Source: Ruegeria sp. ANG-S4
Lineage (GTDB): Bacteria; Pseudomonadota; Alphaproteobacteria; Rhodobacterales; Rhodobacteraceae
Reading direction: 5' to 3'
NCBI RefSeq assembly: GCF_000814005.1
Contig: NZ_JWLK01000006.1
Span: 124,001-188,000 of the forward strand
DNA: 64,000 bases
Shown: one piece after another, positions 1 through 8,396 of the stretch
How the letters are laid out: every line of letters begins with the position of its first letter
Numbering within the stretch: position 1 is the first letter of the stretch
Translations under genes and position numbers: made by a program
The notes under the pieces: generated by a model
Told to the model about the DNA's origin: nothing
Database searches by the model: none
What the model saw: the letters and a program-made list of their open reading frames with translations, nothing else

Positions 1-124
1 CAGGCATGCCGCCAGAGACGACAAGAACCTGATGGCCGCCCTCGGTAAACGCGCGGCCAAGCGTGAGTGCCCGACTGAGATGGCCTGTACCCAGCAGATG
101 AGTCACCACGATCATGACCCTCAT
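1..124 (-). CDS. Glycosyltransferase, GT-B/MurG-like (N-terminal fragment, cut by window edge)
   Basis: Only the first 41 codons lie inside the window. They read as a Rossmann-type start: a hydrophobic strand (VMIVV), then THLLGTGHLSRAL, then a second strand (QVLVVSGG). The GxGHLxRAL motif matches the GLGHLRRSRAL motif of the glycosyltransferase at 3022-4236, so this is probably a paralogue that uses a nucleotide-sugar donor in the cytoplasm. Its ATG overlaps the stop of the upstream phosphatase gene by four bases (ATGA), so it is the last visible gene of the same operon. The acceptor and sugar cannot be told from this fragment. Confidence 0.7.
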   Translation of the reverse strand, partial: MRVMIVVTHLLGTGHLSRALTLGRAFTEGGHQVLVVSGGMP

Positions 125-705
125 AGGGTCACCTCGCGCGGTATCAGTCGCACGGGATTCGCGTGTAGACGCATCGGATCAAGATCAAGCACGAACAGCC
201 GATTGCGTTTGATCTTAAACGGCGCGGGGCCTTGAAAGTCCCACCCCCAGGCTTTGGCAAGAATGACGCGCATGATACCAATGTGACACACAGCCAGGTT
301 ATCGTGCCGCAACGCAGACAACCACGGTTGCAGCCGCGTCCATAAATCGGCGGGGCTTTCTCCGTTGGGTGGGCGGAAATCCCAACCCCAATCCTCGATA
401 TGACGATAGCCGCTATCTGGTGTTTCGATCAGATCGGCACCGCGCTTTCCTTCCCATGCGCCCCAGTTCATTTCCATCAAGGCTGGCGATGGAACGGGGT
501 CCTGGCCCGCAACCAACCGTGCGGTTTCCACGGCGCGTTCCAGCGGGCTGGACCAGAGTTTGGCCTGATCCCAACCGGGCGGCAAACAGTACCCTGCCAA
601 TTCGGACCGCGCGTCGGCATCCAGGGGTATATCGCTGCGGCCCTGAATCTTTCCGGCCCGGTTCCATGATGTGTGCCCATGGCGAAGAAGCGCTAGGCGG
701 GTCAT
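121..705 (-). CDS. Histidine phosphatase family protein (phosphoglycerate mutase-like)
   Basis: The 194-residue protein opens with LALLRHGHTSWN, the RHG motif whose histidine becomes phosphorylated in this superfamily. A second conserved region near residue 80 (MNWGAWEG) matches the ExxxGxWEG pattern, and CHIGIMRV near residue 140 supplies the second catalytic histidine. The family removes phosphate from sugars or nucleotide-linked compounds; the substrate is unknown here. It sits between glycosyltransferase genes with 4-base overlaps on both sides, so it probably acts on a phosphorylated precursor or by-product of the same glycan pathway. That role is inference from context. Confidence 0.85.
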   Translation of the reverse strand: MTRLALLRHGHTSWNRAGKIQGRSDIPLDADARSELAGYCLPPGWDQAKLWSSPLERAVETARLVAGQDPVPSPALMEMNWGAWEGKRGADLIETPDSGYRHIEDWGWDFRPPNGESPADLWTRLQPWLSALRHDNLAVCHIGIMRVILAKAWGWDFQGPAPFKIKRNRLFVLDLDPMRLHANPVRLIPREVTL

Positions 706-1778
706 GCCGGAACCTCCGCCAAGGGTCGGACTGCGTTCCAGAACCGGTTAGTCGCAGCGGGCATCAGGTGACGTCGGGCAATGTAGCGGCGCGCAAGCAC
801 GCCCTGCGCCCTGCGAAAATGGTTGTCATTCAAAAACGATTGCACGCGGCGGGCCAGCCCCTCCGGCCCAGCCTCAACCGTTGGATAGTCGGATGGCATC
901 AGAACGTCCCGAACGCCCGGCCGGTCCTGTGCGGCGACAGGCAGCCCGGCCGCCTGAGCTTCAAGGTAGACCATGCCATAGGCTTCGTTCATGCCCGGCC
1001 AAATCAACAAAGATGAGGTTTCATAGAGGCGCTGCAAGGCGGGGCGATCCAATTGACCAAGACACTGCACCCTTCCACCGAAAGGGGCCATCATGGCCTC
1101 TACCTTGTTCCTTGCGGGACCGTCACCCGCAATGTTCAGGGACCAATCTCCGGTTAGCTGCGACAGGGATTCCGCCAGAATGCGATAAGAGGCCAATTTG
1201 TCGCCTTCGCGCATCATCCCCACCGTCAGCATGGGGCCATCGGCGGACCCTGCCTTGGGCAGCTTATCTGTAGGCAGGAATGGCGGCAATTCGACAAGTG
1301 CCTGATCCCCGAACCGCTCACGTTCCAGCGTGATCAGGTCGTTTGCAGTGTGGTAGAACACGACTTTGGCCGCGTCGCAGGCATCATGGGCCGCCTGGGC
1401 GAATCCAGCCCAGGGCCCGTCCAGCCGACTGTATGCTCGGGTGCTCTCCAACTGCACATAGGGAATGCCACGCGCCTTACATACCGCAGGACCAACAAGA
1501 TCAGGGGCTTTGTAGTAGTTGTGATAGGTAACCCAAAGGTTGGTATCCGGTGCCAATTCCCGGATCAGCCGATCCGCTTCAATACGCGCTTGTTGCCGGA
1601 GTTCGTCCTGCAGTGAGGTATCGCCGCTTTTGTCGAAAATACGCAGCTCAGACGCCAGATCAACCTGATCGCCCTGCGCGGAAATCGCCTTCATAAGGTT
1701 TCGCGCCATTTCGCGGTCACCCGAAGGCTTCGGGCTGTCCGGCGATTTCATTGGTGCGTAAAAGGCGACCCTTGCCAT
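702..1778 (-). CDS. Glycosyltransferase family 4 protein
   Basis: The protein has 358 residues and a GT-B layout. The N-terminal half has a Rossmann start (ARVAFYAPMKSPD) with SGDREMARNLMKAI as the acceptor-side helix. The C-terminal half has LNIAGDGPARNKVEAMM and then PGMNEAYGMVYLEAQAAGLP, the GT4 donor-binding EAxAxGxP motif. It should transfer a sugar from a nucleotide donor at the cytoplasmic face of the membrane. Its start touches the stop of the gene at 1778-3025 and its end overlaps the phosphatase by four bases, so the genes are translationally coupled. The product (LPS, exopolysaccharide or a glycolipid) cannot be told. Confidence 0.88.
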   Translation of the reverse strand: MARVAFYAPMKSPDSPKPSGDREMARNLMKAISAQGDQVDLASELRIFDKSGDTSLQDELRQQARIEADRLIRELAPDTNLWVTYHNYYKAPDLVGPAVCKARGIPYVQLESTRAYSRLDGPWAGFAQAAHDACDAAKVVFYHTANDLITLERERFGDQALVELPPFLPTDKLPKAGSADGPMLTVGMMREGDKLASYRILAESLSQLTGDWSLNIAGDGPARNKVEAMMAPFGGRVQCLGQLDRPALQRLYETSSLLIWPGMNEAYGMVYLEAQAAGLPVAAQDRPGVRDVLMPSDYPTVEAGPEGLARRVQSFLNDNHFRRAQGVLARRYIARRHLMPAATNRFWNAVRPLAEVPA

Positions 1779-3025
1779 CAGGAGCGGTCCGCGCAGAGCG
1801 CTGTCAACCGCGCAGACAGGCGGGCGATGCCCGGATCCATGCGAAAATCGGCCAGCAGGCGGTCATGGGCAGCGCATGCCATACCATCTGCCTTGGCGGG
1901 GTTGCTCGCCAAATCCGAAATGGCCGCAGCCAACGAGGCAGGATCATCGCTGGACAATACACCATGCGTTCCGTTGCTGATGAATTCGGGGATTGCAGAG
2001 ACGGGCGTGGACAAAATGGGCAGCCGTTGGGATGCAGCTTCCATCAGCACATTGGGCAGACCGTCTCTATCGCCGTCTGTGGCTATTCGGCTGGGCAACA
2101 CGAACAGGTCCGCCTGGCGCATCATTGCGATGACCTCGGGTTGGTCACAAGCGCCCCGCCAGGTGATCCGATCCGACAATCCGGCATCTGCGGCCTTGGC
2201 CCGTAAGGGTCCGTCCAATGTTCCGCCGCCGATATGGGTCCAATGCCAATCCAGTGATTGCGGAAGCATGGCGAAGGCATCCAACAGCCGGTCAAACCCC
2301 TTTTTTTCGACCAAACGACCAACAGACAACATGTGAAACGGCGCTTCGGGTTTTCTCAGAATGCGCTCGGGCGCGTCCGGAAAACGGGAAAGGTCCAACC
2401 CATGATAAATCAAGTCCACCCGATCCGGATCATCTGCAAGGCCTCGCAAATGCTGCGCCCCGATGTTGGTACAGGTGGCACCAAAGGACGCGCCATACGT
2501 ATCTTCCCTCAGTTTCTCTTGTTTCTCCCATTCCGGCGACGTCCAGATATCTTTGGCGTGGGCCGAGAAACTCCACGGCAGTCCACGCATAACGGCAGCA
2601 TAACGCGCAACAGACGAGGGGGTGTGCATGAAATGCGCGTACAGACCACGTGTGCTTGCAGGCAACTCAGCCGCCAAAACACAGGCTTGTCCAAAGCGGC
2701 GAATGCGGTTGTGGGTCGGATCACGCCGCAAGTCCCGACGCCATATCTGGTAGGCGCGGTGGTAACCAGGCAACTGCGTGGCGATCTGGCGGGCGTCACT
2801 CAGACGTTTGGGTTCGTCATGCAAGTATTCCGGAAGATACCGGACTTGTCCCTTGAAACGGTCATGCAACGGGTGCCTTTTGGTGTCGGTCGGGTGCCGA
2901 AGAGACCAGATGTCAAATTCATGACCGGCATCCTGCAGTGCCACCAGTTCCTGCGCAATGAATGTCTCAGACAGGCGCGGCCATCCTTTGACCAGCACCG
3001 CCAGCTTGGGGTCTGTTCTGTTCAT
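1778..3025 (-). CDS. Glycosyltransferase (GT4, colanic-acid/WcaL-like)
   Basis: A 415-residue GT-B enzyme. LAVLVKGWPRLSETFIAQELVAL at the start carries the 'xxSETFIxxE' signature of GT4 enzymes of the colanic acid/exopolysaccharide group. The C-terminal half contains MLSVGRLVEKKGFDRLLDAF and PNVLMEAASQRLPILST, the donor-site motifs. It probably adds one sugar to a surface polysaccharide. The gene overlaps its upstream neighbour by four bases and abuts the downstream GT4 gene, placing it in the middle of a five-gene coupled operon on the minus strand. Family call is firm, substrate unknown. Confidence 0.88.
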   Translation of the reverse strand: MNRTDPKLAVLVKGWPRLSETFIAQELVALQDAGHEFDIWSLRHPTDTKRHPLHDRFKGQVRYLPEYLHDEPKRLSDARQIATQLPGYHRAYQIWRRDLRRDPTHNRIRRFGQACVLAAELPASTRGLYAHFMHTPSSVARYAAVMRGLPWSFSAHAKDIWTSPEWEKQEKLREDTYGASFGATCTNIGAQHLRGLADDPDRVDLIYHGLDLSRFPDAPERILRKPEAPFHMLSVGRLVEKKGFDRLLDAFAMLPQSLDWHWTHIGGGTLDGPLRAKAADAGLSDRITWRGACDQPEVIAMMRQADLFVLPSRIATDGDRDGLPNVLMEAASQRLPILSTPVSAIPEFISNGTHGVLSSDDPASLAAAISDLASNPAKADGMACAAHDRLLADFRMDPGIARLSARLTALCADRS

Positions 3026-4236
3026 CCGGTGGCGCGCTCTTGTTCAGGTCCAAGCAGGTCGTTTATGCGATGGGCGACGTAATCCAGACCGTCCAGCAAC
3101 CCGCTTTCGATTGCTTGGGACGGAAGCGGTTGATGCGGAAGGTCGCGAATGGCCTGTATCATCGCCTCGGTCGTCAGGCCACCACGCCGTTCGTCCAGCA
3201 TTCGAACCAAGCCCAGATCCTGCGCACGGGCAGCTCGGATCCATTGCTCCAGCCGCGGCGTGGTGCGCGGTACAATGACGGCGCGCTTGTCAAAAGATAA
3301 AACCTCGCAGAACGTGTTGTATCCGCCCATACAGACGACGCCTGCTGCCCCGGCAAACAAGGTTTCGATCTGGGATTCAAACCCAACAGCCACCACGCGA
3401 CTGTCGAGTGCTGCGACGCGGGTTTCAAAGTCCTCGCGCAATTCACCCGACAAGAACGGACCATAAACAAGGATCGCACGCGGTGAGAGAGTTGGATCTT
3501 TTTCGTATGCGGAAAGGACAAGGTTGACCATCGCCTTGCCATCACCGCCGCCGCCCGGGGTGATCAGAATGTAGGGCTGCTCAGGGGCCTCGCCCACCGG
3601 TCCAAGATCCCGACGAAGGTACCCCGTCCAGTGTATGCGCCCTTGCGCAGCCGGGCTGAGCGGCAAACCCTTCGTCGGATCATAGATCGACCGAAGACCA
3701 TAAACCCAGATTTCGTGATAGAAACGCTCGGTCGCGGTCAGCGCGTCTTTGCGCGCCCATTCGGCGGCCAGAACCTCTGGCTCATCCAGAACATCGCGCA
3801 GGCCAAGAACCAGCTTGGTATCGCCGGCGTGTTCCAGATACTCCAGCGTCGGTAAAAGCTCGCCGCGAAAACCTGTTGGCTCCTTGTCGACAATCAAAAC
3901 ATCGGGATTGAACTGGCGGACCGAGGTCTGGATCAGGCTCGAGCGCAGCTCTGTGACCTCATCAATGCCCATGCCAATGGTCTGAGATGCGTATGACCCA
4001 TCTGATCGTTTGGTTACCCCGGGCAGGCGAACGTGGTCGACGCGTCGCGGAAATGTAAACCGCCCGGCAACCGGTGAGCCGGTCAGAATCAGGGCCGACG
4101 CGCTGGGGTCAGCCTGTGTCAGTGCGGCCGCGAGAGCGCGGGATCGGCGCAAATGCCCCAGTCCGAAGGTATCGTGGCTGTAGAACAGAATGCGCGGCGC
4201 GCGGTCGGTCTTTGTGTTTTTGTTGCCTAGGCCCAT
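3022..4236 (-). CDS. Glycosyltransferase family protein, MurG/GT28-like
   Basis: From the ATG at 4236 the protein has 404 residues; a GTG 45 bases further upstream would add 15 residues (MQTRGL...) but neither has a clear ribosome site. The N-terminal Rossmann domain has ILFYSHDTFGLGHLRRSRAL. The C-terminal domain has ILITPGGGGDG followed by VVCMGGYNTFCEVLSF, which resembles the donor-binding GGxN/E region of GT28 enzymes such as MurG. It is the first gene of the minus-strand glycan operon and a paralogue of the fragment at 1-124. Two MurG-like and two GT4-like genes around one phosphatase suggest assembly of a short surface glycan; this is inference. Confidence 0.83.
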   Translation of the reverse strand: MGLGNKNTKTDRAPRILFYSHDTFGLGHLRRSRALAAALTQADPSASALILTGSPVAGRFTFPRRVDHVRLPGVTKRSDGSYASQTIGMGIDEVTELRSSLIQTSVRQFNPDVLIVDKEPTGFRGELLPTLEYLEHAGDTKLVLGLRDVLDEPEVLAAEWARKDALTATERFYHEIWVYGLRSIYDPTKGLPLSPAAQGRIHWTGYLRRDLGPVGEAPEQPYILITPGGGGDGKAMVNLVLSAYEKDPTLSPRAILVYGPFLSGELREDFETRVAALDSRVVAVGFESQIETLFAGAAGVVCMGGYNTFCEVLSFDKRAVIVPRTTPRLEQWIRAARAQDLGLVRMLDERRGGLTTEAMIQAIRDLPHQPLPSQAIESGLLDGLDYVAHRINDLLGPEQERATG

Positions 4237-4603
4237 GCCTTTGCCTATTTCAAGTGTCCGTGCAAGTCCGCGCGTTTGCACCTGTTATCGTACATTCACA
4301 GCGGGTCCATACGAAAGGGGCAATTTTTGCCCTGAAAGTCTGCTTGCCATTGCGCGGTGGCAACAACAAAGTTGCAAAGCCCCAGGGCATTACCCGTTTC
4401 CGCATAAAAAGCGCAAGTCCCAGAAGCCAGCCCAAATCATACACAAGTCCCCCTCGCGACATATTCAATTTTTTATGACTTGGGAACCGTCTATCCCGGC
4501 CATTGCGGTCAGAACACGGGTTCAACACGAATTTGAGATATCGGGGCGGACGATTTGAACCCGCTCAACTGCTTCTGTATTCTGCCCGTTAACTCTGAAT
4601 CGG
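4237..4603. other. Intergenic region between divergent glycan operon and MscS gene
   Basis: This 367-base gap must hold divergent promoters for the glycosyltransferase operon (minus) and the MscS gene (plus). The only structure I see is a perfect 9-bp inverted repeat, CGGGTTCAA at 4517-4525 and TTGAACCCG at 4555-4563, separated by 29 bases and 41 bases before the channel ATG. It could be an operator or fold in the leader RNA. I see no small gene or tRNA here. Confidence 0.4.
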
Positions 4604-6991
4604 ATGCAAGATACGATGAAACCTAAACTTCTTGCCTGGGTGGTCTGGGCTGCGCTTGCGGCAATGCTGGCCTTGGCGTCGGTTGCCACTGCGCAAACCT
4701 CGTTAATTCCCGGATACACTTCGGGCACGACAGAAGAGGCGCCGCCAGAAGGTGATCTGGCCGGAGCAATCCGATCAGCCACCGAGGCCGGAGCAAGCGT
4801 CATCGTCATTGACAGCGCCGGCCAGGTTGTATCGACGACGTCAGGCCCGGATACGCCCGAGGAGTCGTCGACCGACCCAATGGGCGAAGGGTCGCAATTG
4901 ATGAAAGCGCAGGAGCGGTTTTCGAAATTTCAGGAATCCGTCAATTCGCGCCTGCAGGCACTGCCGTATTCGGTGTTCGAGGTGCAGTATATTCTGCGCC
5001 AGACAAGCCCCGACGGGCGTATCCAGACATATGTCGAGGTCTTGGGCTGGAACATCCTATTCCTGCTGTTGGGGCGTTGGCTGTCCATCGAAATCTACGC
5101 CAAGCGGATCGCCAAGCGATGGGTCGTCGCGCGGATCAAGGATAACCCGCAAGGGTATCGCGAAAAGATGCCCTTCCTTGTCTTCCGGTTCATTATGGGT
5201 ATCGGAGCCACGGTCTTTGCCATGCTGATGGCGCTGATCGTGGGCTATCTGTTCTTTGGAGAAGCCGAAGACATTTCGATCCAATTTACGGTCACGGCGA
5301 TCTTTACCGCATTTTTCCTGTCACGCACCGTGTCCGACCTTTGGCGGATGGTTTTGTCGCCCTATCTCAGCCAATACCGTCTTCCCCCGTTTTCGGATCG
5401 GGATGCAAAGCGGCTGTATATCTGGGCATCGGTGCTTGCAACATACGATATTTCTGTTGTTTTGTTTTCCACCTGGGTGGCTGATTTCGGGCTGAACTAC
5501 AATGTTTACGCCATGGTCTATGGCAGCCTGACGTTGGCGGGTGCCTTGGGCAATGTGTTGATGATCCTGTTCAATGCGCGCGCCATATCCAATGCTATTC
5601 GCGGCGGTCGGGCACCGGATCAGGTGTCCTGGATCTTGCGCTTTATCTCATTTGCATGGGCGCCGGTTCTGATCCTTTACATGGTGTTCAGTTGGTTCAG
5701 GCTGGCCGTGGACCTTGTTCTTGAAGTCCACGACTCGATCCCGATCGTGGCCAGCAGCTATGCAATCTTTATGTCGGTGGTCGTTGCCTATGGCGCGATG
5801 AACTACCTTCTGGAACGTTATTTTGATCGTAATCGGGCGATTGAAGAGATGAATGCCCAGGCACCAGACCCCGACATGCCCGCGGATGATGAGCAGGTGG
5901 TTGTTACGCCCGAGGCCGAAATGCGTCGGCATTCCATTCTGACTTACGAAGACCTGGCACGTCGCGTGGCAGGTATTCTGGCCTTTGTCGTGGGCATCTA
6001 CGCGCTGGTCGTCATCTGGAACCCGCAGGCCAGCTGGAGCGAGGACCTGCCGATCGAACGGGCGTTGGATGTCATGGTGATCCTGTTCATCGGATACATC
6101 CTGTTTCACTTCTTCCGCATTTGGATCGACAGCAAAATCGCAGAGGAGGAAGAAGACAGCGGCGGAGAAGCTGAATTGGGTGACGAAGGCGGCGAGGGCG
6201 GCCAGAGCCGCCTGGCGACCTTGTTGCCGTTGTTCCGCGGGGCGATTCTGGCGGTTGTCGTGGTGACCATAGCTCTGATCGTATTGATGGAGCTTGGGAT
6301 CAATGTCAGCCCGTTGTTTGCTGGTGCCGGTGTCGTGGGCCTGGCTGTTGGATTTGGGTCGCAGACACTGGTTCGCGATATCTTCTCGGGCGCGTTCTTT
6401 TTGATGGACGACGCATTCCGTAAGGGCGAGTATATCGATATCGGGGATGTGAAGGGGACGGTCGAGAAAATATCGGTCCGGTCATTTCAGTTGCGCCACC
6501 ATCTGGGTGCGCTGAACACCATCCCCTTTGGTGAAATCAAGGTTCTGACCAACTACTCGCGCGATTGGGTCATCATGAAACTGCCGCTGCGGGTAACCTA
6601 TGATACCGACGTCGAAAAGGTGCGGAAACTGATCAAGAAACTGGGGCAGGAATTGCTGACAGACCCGGTAATCGGTGAGAACTTCATTCAGCCGTTGAAG
6701 TCCCAGGGCGTGATCGAAATGCAGGATTCTGCAATGATCATACGGGTCAAATTCATGACCAAACCGGGCGATCAATGGCTGGTGCGCAAGAAGGTGTATC
6801 AGGAAATTCGCGAACTGTTTGCCCGTGAAGGTATACGATTTGCGCATAGGGAAGTCACCGTACGCCTGGCCGACGGCAAAGAGGCGGAGGACCTTACACC
6901 CAAACAACGCGAGGCTGTGACCGGTGCAGTGCAAGCGGCGATTGACGAAGACTATCTGGATGATATCGGACCGGGAGGTGACGACCGCTAA
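4604..6991 (+). CDS. Large mechanosensitive ion channel, MscS family
   Basis: 795 residues. A signal-peptide-like start (charged KPKLL, hydrophobic run, ending ATAQ near residue 30) implies an exported N-terminal segment. Several membrane helices follow between about residues 145 and 500, then an acidic cytoplasmic loop rich in Glu and Gly near 512-530. The MscS core lies at about 541-740: a pore-helix region (LFAGAGVVGLAVGFGSQTLV) and the beta domain (GEYIDIGDVKGTVEKISVRS). Such channels open under membrane tension and release solutes during hypo-osmotic shock, useful to a marine bacterium. The length is far above E. coli MscS (286) and nearer to MscK/YbiO types. ATG at 4604 or 4616 are both possible. 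Confidence 0.88.
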   Translation: MQDTMKPKLLAWVVWAALAAMLALASVATAQTSLIPGYTSGTTEEAPPEGDLAGAIRSATEAGASVIVIDSAGQVVSTTSGPDTPEESSTDPMGEGSQLMKAQERFSKFQESVNSRLQALPYSVFEVQYILRQTSPDGRIQTYVEVLGWNILFLLLGRWLSIEIYAKRIAKRWVVARIKDNPQGYREKMPFLVFRFIMGIGATVFAMLMALIVGYLFFGEAEDISIQFTVTAIFTAFFLSRTVSDLWRMVLSPYLSQYRLPPFSDRDAKRLYIWASVLATYDISVVLFSTWVADFGLNYNVYAMVYGSLTLAGALGNVLMILFNARAISNAIRGGRAPDQVSWILRFISFAWAPVLILYMVFSWFRLAVDLVLEVHDSIPIVASSYAIFMSVVVAYGAMNYLLERYFDRNRAIEEMNAQAPDPDMPADDEQVVVTPEAEMRRHSILTYEDLARRVAGILAFVVGIYALVVIWNPQASWSEDLPIERALDVMVILFIGYILFHFFRIWIDSKIAEEEEDSGGEAELGDEGGEGGQSRLATLLPLFRGAILAVVVVTIALIVLMELGINVSPLFAGAGVVGLAVGFGSQTLVRDIFSGAFFLMDDAFRKGEYIDIGDVKGTVEKISVRSFQLRHHLGALNTIPFGEIKVLTNYSRDWVIMKLPLRVTYDTDVEKVRKLIKKLGQELLTDPVIGENFIQPLKSQGVIEMQDSAMIIRVKFMTKPGDQWLVRKKVYQEIRELFAREGIRFAHREVTVRLADGKEAEDLTPKQREAVTGAVQAAIDEDYLDDIGPGGDDR

Positions 6992-7040
6992 GGTCCGCGC
7001 GTATCGCCTTGGACCATGTCGCGCCCGGTGCGTGAATGTC

Positions 7041-8396
7041 TTATGTCTGGAACGATGGCCAGTTTGGCGCTGAAGTGCCAAGCTTTGATGCTGGAAGCGA
7101 CCATCGCATGTCCGATTGTCCGACCTGCAACGCCGGTTTCAGACGGTGCCCCGGACCCCAGCCAGAGGCTTCGCTGGCGGCAGAATAATCGTCCCGGTTG
7201 GCCGCGGTTATATCGCCCAAATCACTGGTTTTTGCGAGGCTCGCCAGCAGTTCCGCCGTTCGGGCCAATGACAAATGGGCTGTCATCACAGTGTTGCCCA
7301 GCGCGGCCTCGGTCAGGGCGGACAGGGCCGCTGCGGCCATCAGATATCCAGTCGCATGATCCAGTGCCTGAACCGGCAGCGGCGTTGGTTTGTCGGCCTT
7401 CGCCCACTCCATGCCAGCATGTGCGATTCCGGCGCTCATTTGCACAAGACTGTCAAAGCCACGCCTGGTGGCCCAGGGTCCTTGCCAACCATATGCATCC
7501 AGCGTGACTTCTATTCGTTGCGGCGCAATTTCATCGCGCTTGGTTTTCGTCAAACCCAACGCATCCAATGCACCGGGGCGATAGCCGTGGATGAACACAT
7601 CTGCCTGAGCCAGCATGTTTTGCAATTGATCGAACCCGGCTTCTGACTTCAGGTCCAGATAGGCACAGGTCTTGCCCAGCGAAACATCCGGTATCACGCC
7701 CGGCTCATCCCATTGCAACGGGTCCACCCTTAAAACCTCGGCTCCGAACCCGGCGAGCGTACGGGTCGAAACCGGCCCGGCCAGAACACGGGTCAGGTCC
7801 AGCACGCGCAAACCAGCCAGGGGGCGCTGCGCAGTCGCCTGCGGACGATCCCGCAACGAAACGCTGCGCGGCGATTGCCAGTCAATCAAAGGGTCCCGTG
7901 CGACGGCACGGCCCTGCGGGTGATCCTGCCATTCGGTCCGGCTGCGCATCGCGGCGGAAACACCGCCCTCCGCAACAATCGCGGCCTCGAGTTCAGCGAT
8001 CGGCCAGTCCCGAACGGCGCGGGCAACAGCATCGCGTTCGGCGTGGGTTCCAAGCACCTTCAAGGCTGCCGCGCGGTGGTGCGGCAAATTGGTGTGCAGC
8101 CTGATCCACCCGTCCGACGCGCGGTAATCTCCGGCGATTGCGTCCCACAGGTTGGGCATGTCCCAACCGTCGGGCTTGAAGGAAAACCCATACCATAGCG
8201 ATGCCAGACGATGATCTACCACGACGTCTTGCGGTTCATTTGACAGGTCCAAAGCGGCGATAAGTCGGGCCAGTTCCTGTCCCACCGCCGCGAAGCTGAG
8301 CGTGGCGAGTTCAGAAACCGCAAAGGCGCTGGGGCGATCCCCGGTCCCAAGGGTCTCGAACGTGTCCGACGCAGGAAGAGAGGCCAGCAAGCTCAT
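7041..8396 (-). CDS. CoA transferase, CaiB/BaiF (family III)
   Basis: 451 residues, within the usual family range. The middle carries GLRVLDLTRVLAGPVSTRTLAGFGAEVLRVDP, the family III CoA-transferase core (LDLxRVLAGPxxxxxLADxGAEVIKVE). These enzymes move CoA between a donor thioester and an acid through an aspartyl-CoA intermediate. The N-terminal ~180 residues resemble a second, degenerate copy of the fold. The start overlaps the stop of the ABC permease by four bases, making it the fifth gene of the transporter operon. The substrate is unknown; the coupling suggests it activates an imported acid or a product of the imported compound. Confidence 0.83.
   Translation of the reverse strand: MSLLASLPASDTFETLGTGDRPSAFAVSELATLSFAAVGQELARLIAALDLSNEPQDVVVDHRLASLWYGFSFKPDGWDMPNLWDAIAGDYRASDGWIRLHTNLPHHRAAALKVLGTHAERDAVARAVRDWPIAELEAAIVAEGGVSAAMRSRTEWQDHPQGRAVARDPLIDWQSPRSVSLRDRPQATAQRPLAGLRVLDLTRVLAGPVSTRTLAGFGAEVLRVDPLQWDEPGVIPDVSLGKTCAYLDLKSEAGFDQLQNMLAQADVFIHGYRPGALDALGLTKTKRDEIAPQRIEVTLDAYGWQGPWATRRGFDSLVQMSAGIAHAGMEWAKADKPTPLPVQALDHATGYLMAAAALSALTEAALGNTVMTAHLSLARTAELLASLAKTSDLGDITAANRDDYSAASEASGWGPGHRLKPALQVGQSDMRWSLPASKLGTSAPNWPSFQT

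Noticed and set aside
4508-4563. GGGTTCAA resembling the T-arm of a tRNA
   Set aside because: No acceptor stem, D-arm or anticodon arm can be placed around it; the match is explained by the inverted repeat with 4555-4563.
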